Part shown: positions 6,940 to 9,793 of the stretch, piece by piece
How positions within the stretch are numbered: position 1 is the stretch's first letter
Layout: the number at the start of each line of letters is the position of its first letter
Origin: an uncultured Lachnoanaerobaculum sp.
GTDB lineage: Bacteria; Bacillota; Clostridia; Lachnospirales; Lachnospiraceae
DNA: 9,793 nt
Reading direction: 5' to 3'
NCBI GenBank assembly: GCA_937925515.1
Contig: CALALP010000025.1
Coordinates: 1 to 9,793 of the forward strand
Translations under genes and position numbers: made by a program
Notes under the pieces: model-generated
What the model was told of the DNA's origin: nothing
What the model saw: only the letters and a program-made list of their open reading frames with translations
Database searches by the model: none

Positions 6940-7461
6940 ATGGAAAATATTATCGAAGTAATTAAAAGTAGAAGAAGTATAAAAAAATTTAAGCCGGACA
7001 TGATTTCAAAGGAAATCATAGAACAGATTGTTGAGGCAGGAACTTATGCACCAACAGGAAAGAATAGGCAATCCCCTATTATAATTGCCATAACCAATAA
7101 AGAAGTTAGAGATAAATTATCTAAATTAAATGCAGAAATTTTAGGAACAACAAAAGATCCATTCTATAATGCACCTGTTGTTTTGGTTGTATTGGCAGAT
7201 AAAACTAAGGATACTTATATTTATGACGGTAGTTTAGTTATGGGAAATCTTATGCTGGCAGCTCATTCTTTGGGAATTGGAAGTTGTTGGATACATAGAG
7301 CAAAAGAAGAGTTTGAACGCCATGAGGGAAAAGAGATTTTGAAATCTTTAGGAATTGAGGGAGAGTATGAGGGGATAGGTCATTGTATTCTTGGGTATAT
7401 TGACGGAGAATATCCAAAGATATCACCTCGTAAAAAAGATTGGGTGTATTATATAGAGTAA
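6940..7461 (+). CDS. Nitroreductase-family FMN oxidoreductase (173 aa)
   Basis: The N-terminal KSRRSIKKF (residues 9-17) is the nitroreductase FMN-phosphate-binding signature. It is followed by the AGTYAPTGKNRQS segment (33-45) that also contacts FMN. The GNLMLAAHSLGIGSCWI segment (102-118) is the conserved central helix and strand of the family. A length of 173 residues is normal for the compact group of this family. These enzymes are cytosolic homodimers that transfer electrons from NAD(P)H via FMN to nitro-compounds, quinones or other acceptors; the physiological substrate here is not predictable. AAGGAGG (6926-6932) with a 7-nt spacer fixes the start. It is the first gene of the plus-strand cluster, with the flavodoxin gene 19 nt downstream. 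Confidence 0.92.
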   Translation: MENIIEVIKSRRSIKKFKPDMISKEIIEQIVEAGTYAPTGKNRQSPIIIAITNKEVRDKLSKLNAEILGTTKDPFYNAPVVLVVLADKTKDTYIYDGSLVMGNLMLAAHSLGIGSCWIHRAKEEFERHEGKEILKSLGIEGEYEGIGHCILGYIDGEYPKISPRKKDWVYYIE

Positions 7462-7480
7462 AAAGTAAAGGAGAGAAAAA

Positions 7481-7945
7481 ATGAAACTAGTAGCATATTT
7501 TAGTGCAACAGGCACAACAGAGAAATTAGCAGAAAGAGTAGCAAGTGTATTAAAAGCCGATATTTTTGAGATTAAACCAAAAGAACCTTATACTAGAGAT
7601 GATTTAAATTGGAATAATCAAAACAGCAGAAGTAGTAAAGAAATGAATAATAGGAGTTTTAGACCTGAAATCAAGGAAAAGTTAGCAAACATAGAAGATT
7701 ATGACACTATCTATATAGGTTTTCCTATTTGGTGGTATATCGCCCCAACTATCATTAATACATTTCTTGAGTCTTACGATTTGACAGGAAAGACTATTAT
7801 TCCATTTGCAACTTCAGGGGGAAGTGGAATGGGAAATACCAACAAGGAGCTTAAGGATTCTTGCAAAGGAGCGATATTAAAAGAGGGAAAAAGGTTAAGA
7901 GTAACTGCAAGCGATGAGGAGATAGAGGAGTTGGGAAAGAACTAA
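7481..7945 (+). CDS. Flavodoxin-like protein (154 aa)
   Basis: The N-terminal YFSATGTTEKLA (residues 6-17) is the flavodoxin phosphate-binding loop for FMN. YDTIYIGFPIWWYIAPTIINTF (in two parts, about 74-95) gives the Trp/Tyr residues that sandwich the isoalloxazine ring, and IIPFATSGGSGMG (106-118) is the third flavin loop. Length and motifs match the single-domain flavodoxin_4 type. It is a cytosolic electron carrier or small FMN reductase partner; the partner is unknown, though the neighbouring nitroreductase is an obvious candidate. An AAAGGAGAG site precedes the ATG at 7481. The next (broken) gene begins 13 nt after its stop, so it is co-transcribed. Confidence 0.9.
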   Translation: MKLVAYFSATGTTEKLAERVASVLKADIFEIKPKEPYTRDDLNWNNQNSRSSKEMNNRSFRPEIKEKLANIEDYDTIYIGFPIWWYIAPTIINTFLESYDLTGKTIIPFATSGGSGMGNTNKELKDSCKGAILKEGKRLRVTASDEEIEELGKN

Positions 7946-7958
7946 TTAGGAGATTAAA

Positions 7959-8299
7959 ATGCTAACAGATAAAGCAAAAAAAAACTTTAAAAAGTTATTT
8001 GATACAGAGGCAAAACCTCATCTTGAAGACCCTGATTACTCACATCTGTATGTTTTGGAGATTTTGGAACAAGAGAGGTTTTATCACTTAAAGATAAAGA
8101 ACTAAATTCTCTTATTGTACTTGTTTGTATAGGTGCAGATATGCAGTTAAAACCTCATATTGCAGGAGCTATAAAGGCAGGCAATACATTAGAAGAAATT
8201 ACAGCTGCCATTGTGCAAGTACTGCCATATATAGGCTTTCCACCTGCACTTTCAGCATTAGTAAAAGTTTTACAGAGGCAGGCATTGATTATTCAGTAG
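7959..8299 (+). pseudogene. Frameshifted, 3'-truncated carboxymuconolactone decarboxylase-like gene
   Basis: The reading starts at ATG 7959 behind an AGGAG site, 13 nt after the flavodoxin gene, and begins MLTDKAKKNFKKLF. It would stop at 8103-8105. After the T4 run at 8053-8056 the homologous frame shifts: FGDFGTREVLSLKDKELNSL, then a segment ending in LPYIGFPPALSALVKVL. This is the carboxymuconolactone decarboxylase / AhpD-like helical family. One extra T in that run would restore a continuous frame. The family homology ends near 8265 and the frame reaches TAG at 8297-8299 after unrelated residues, so the 3' end is also lost. Either the gene is inactive or the T-run difference is a sequencing error; the truncation is real in either case. 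Confidence 0.8.
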
Positions 8300-8767
8300 T
8301 TTCACTTGCCTCTCCTCGTATCAATAATGGCGATAATGCTAAGTCTTGCGAAGTTGCATCTAAGATAAATAAAGAGTTTAGTTTACTTGTAAAAAAATAT
8401 CCTAAAAAATTTGGTTTTGTGGCAGCATTACCATTACCTGATGTAGAGGGGAGTATATCTGAAATTAGATATTCATTTGATAATCTAGGTGCATTAGGTG
8501 TAAAAGTACCTACTAATTTAAATGGAGTTTATTTGGGAGATAGTAGACCGGATAAGGTGTTTGAAGAATTAAATAGTAGAAATGCACTTGATATGCTGCT
8601 TACTATTACAGATGAGAAACATATCTTATATGGTAGTGATTATCCTTATGTACCGAAAAACTTAATAATAGAAAAAAAAGAAACATTTTGAAAATAATCC
8701 GAAATATAAGAATGTACTCAATAATATACAGGAAATAAGATTATCTCTACTTGAAAGAAAAATATAA
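8266..8767 (+). pseudogene. Remnant of an amidohydrolase (ACMSD-like Amidohydro_2 family), deleted at the start and in the middle
   Basis: From about 8269 the frame encodes FTEAGIDYSVVSLASP, then KKYPKKFGFVAALPLPDVEG, then LGALGVKVPTNLNGVYLGD and VFEELNSR. This is the order expected for residues roughly 80-180 of metal-dependent amidohydrolases of the ACMSD type. The text then jumps directly (about 8575-8590) to ALDMLLTITDEKHILYGSDYP, the C-terminal part of the family, so an estimated 120-150 residues are missing in frame. The N-terminal metal-binding His residues and the central His are absent; only the Asp of GSDYP remains. The frame ends at 8689-8691, but after the A8 run (8672-8679) a +1 frame continues as KHFENNPKYKNVLNNIQEIR to TAA at 8765-8767, a family-like C-terminus. 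A longer open frame starting at ATG 8125 is a chimera, because its first ~48 residues read the upstream gene out of frame. Confidence 0.8.
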
Positions 8768-8820
8768 ATATATTAAACTAGAATTGTAGCAAGTACATTC
8801 ATTTATGAAAGGAGTTTTAT

Positions 8821-9102
8821 ATGGTTGGAGAAGTAAGAAATGACTTAGGTCATATATTTTCAAAAGATAGATTTAATGTAGTTAAAAAGGCAGGTGTTAA
8901 GGGAGATACTATTCCAAAGCATAATCATGCTGAGGCACATATACTTTTTACAGTAGTAAAGGGAACTGTAAGAGTATTTTTAAATGATACAGAAGAGCAT
9001 GATTTAAAGGCAGGAGATATTTTATACTTTGACGGTAATAATTATATAAATGCAGAGTTTATAGAGGACGGAGAATTTTTTGTAACTCTTATAAATAAGT
9101 AA
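8821..9102 (+). CDS. Small cupin-domain protein (93 aa)
   Basis: This is a single-domain cupin. The first motif is recognisable: G28, then H34 and H36 (KHNHAEAH), H40 in the position usually held by Glu, and G48 (VVKGTVRVFL). The second motif begins at AGDILYF (64-70), but its usual metal-binding His is missing; NNYINAEF occupies that place. Metal binding through three His of the first motif is possible but not certain. Such short cupins act as sensors, isomerases or accessory proteins, and the function here is unknown. The ATG at 8821 has AAAGGAG 6 nt upstream. It follows the amidohydrolase remnant by 53 nt with no visible terminator. Cupins and carboxymuconolactone decarboxylase-like proteins often occur together, so it may once have worked with the broken gene upstream. 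Confidence 0.85.
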   Translation: MVGEVRNDLGHIFSKDRFNVVKKAGVKGDTIPKHNHAEAHILFTVVKGTVRVFLNDTEEHDLKAGDILYFDGNNYINAEFIEDGEFFVTLINK

Positions 9103-9122
9103 TAATTTAGAGGAATGATTAA

Positions 9123-9683
9123 ATGAAAAACATACTTATTATTTCAGGTCATACAGATTTAAATGATTCAGTTGCAAATAAGGCTATTATCGAAGAAACT
9201 TTAAGACTTTTGCCACATGCAAAGGTAGTTTATCTCGATAAGCTTTATCCCGACTTTAAGATAGATGTAAAAGCAGAGCAGGAGAAGTTGGAAAATGCTG
9301 ACATTATAGTACTTCAATTTCCATTTTTCTGGTATTCAATGCCGTCTATAATGCAAAGGTGGATTGAGGAAACCTTTAAACATGGTTGGTCGCATGGAAG
9401 AACAGGAGATAAGTTAAAGGGAAAAAAGGTTATAGTATCACTTACAACAGGTGCACCGGCTAGTATGTATAGGAAAAATGAAGGTGCAGAACATGATATG
9501 GGAGAATATCTACTACCTATTGTAGCCACTTGCAAGCTTTGCCAAATGGATTATTTGGGACATGTGCTTACAGGAGGGGTTTCTTATCAGACAAGAACAG
9601 ATGAAAGTGCAATTAAAGGTATAGTGGAAAAGAGTCAAGAGCATGCAAAAAGACTTGTAGAAGTTATTGGTAAGTTGGAGTAG
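9123..9683 (+). CDS. NAD(P)H-dependent quinone oxidoreductase-like flavoprotein (186 aa)
   Basis: The protein has the flavodoxin_2 fold of the NQO1/MdaB/KefF/YwrO group. MKNILIISGHTDLNDSVANK is the flavin phosphate-binding N-terminus. QFPFFWYSMPSIMQRWIEE (around residues 64-82) is the family signature that binds the flavin ring and forms the dimer. FKHGWSHG and VIVSLTTGAP (about 104-113) follow in the expected order. The length (186 aa) is typical. The family reduces quinones or similar acceptors by two electrons using NAD(P)H and is cytosolic. A GAGG site lies upstream of the ATG at 9123, 20 nt after the cupin gene, so it is the last visible gene of the redox cluster. The frame is intact, in contrast to the broken genes in the middle of the cluster. 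Confidence 0.9.
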   Translation: MKNILIISGHTDLNDSVANKAIIEETLRLLPHAKVVYLDKLYPDFKIDVKAEQEKLENADIIVLQFPFFWYSMPSIMQRWIEETFKHGWSHGRTGDKLKGKKVIVSLTTGAPASMYRKNEGAEHDMGEYLLPIVATCKLCQMDYLGHVLTGGVSYQTRTDESAIKGIVEKSQEHAKRLVEVIGKLE

Positions 9684-9793
9684 TTAATTATAATTGGTAT
9701 TTTGATATTTTGTAGGGGTTACAAATCTAGTGAAATTTGAGTCTGTGAAAAAAAGTCTGTAAATTAATAGAAACAAAGATAGCCTTCTATGGT
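9684..9793. other. Non-coding right edge
   Basis: I see no gene here. AGTCTGT occurs twice (9740-9746 and 9754-9760) around an A run. The last bases, AAAGATAGCCTTCTATGGT, could be the left arm of a terminator hairpin cut by the window edge. No complete terminator for the redox cluster is visible. Confidence 0.4.

Noticed and set aside
8053..8056. Programmed -1 ribosomal frameshift in the decarboxylase-like gene
   Set aside because: The context G-TTTT-GG is not a slippery heptamer and no following stem-loop is evident. The gene is also truncated downstream, so decay or error is simpler.
8125..8691. A single 188-aa protein
   Set aside because: The start lies inside the decarboxylase-like gene in the wrong frame. 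Only residues from about 49 onward resemble a known family, and those are a deleted amidohydrolase, so it is annotated as a remnant.
9740..9760. Paired AGTCTGT repeats as an insertion or attachment site
   Set aside because: The repeats are only 7 nt, close together and not associated with any recombinase or inverted repeat in the window.

Overview
The window is AT-rich DNA with strong AGGAG-type ribosome binding sites and Firmicutes-like promoters. It also holds the end of a protein with aromatic cell-wall-binding repeats. Together these suggest an anaerobic member of the Clostridia, perhaps Lachnospiraceae. That placement is inference, and I do not recognise the genus.

Layout. (1) Positions 1-179 are the 3' end of a plus-strand gene for a surface protein with glycine/tryptophan/tyrosine cell-wall-binding repeats. 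(2) Positions 180-332 are non-coding, with two consecutive hairpins; the second is a bidirectional intrinsic terminator between convergent transcription units. (3) Positions 333-6649 are a four-gene minus-strand operon, read 6649 to 333. It encodes a dynamin-like GTPase with a hydrophobic hairpin (557 aa), a second GTPase overlapping it by 11 nt (471 aa), a helical protein that looks TerB-like and ends in an Asp5-Tyr tandem-repeat tail (319 aa), and a third, large dynamin-like GTPase (720 aa). (4) Positions 6650-6939 are a divergent control region with one promoter for each direction and two palindromes. (5) Positions 6940-9683 are a plus-strand redox cluster: nitroreductase, flavodoxin, a decayed carboxymuconolactone decarboxylase-like gene joined to a decayed amidohydrolase, a small cupin, and an NAD(P)H:quinone oxidoreductase-like flavoprotein. 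(6) Positions 9684-9793 are non-coding.

The most interesting part is the GTPase operon. All three GTPases have intact P-loops, a Thr in switch I, a DxPG motif and an (N/T/S)KxD motif, followed by long helical regions as in bacterial dynamins (BDLP, DynA and LeoA types). Only the first gene has an obvious membrane-inserting segment, and the third has a Trp-rich insertion that could do a similar job. The acidic-tail protein between them has no recognisable catalytic site and is best read as an adaptor. I infer a multi-component membrane-remodelling or stress/defence system. No phage, transposon or known defence gene is visible to confirm this.

The redox cluster looks like an ordinary flavoenzyme detoxification operon that is partly eroded. 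Its middle holds a frameshifted gene fused by deletion to an amidohydrolase remnant that has lost most of its catalytic residues.
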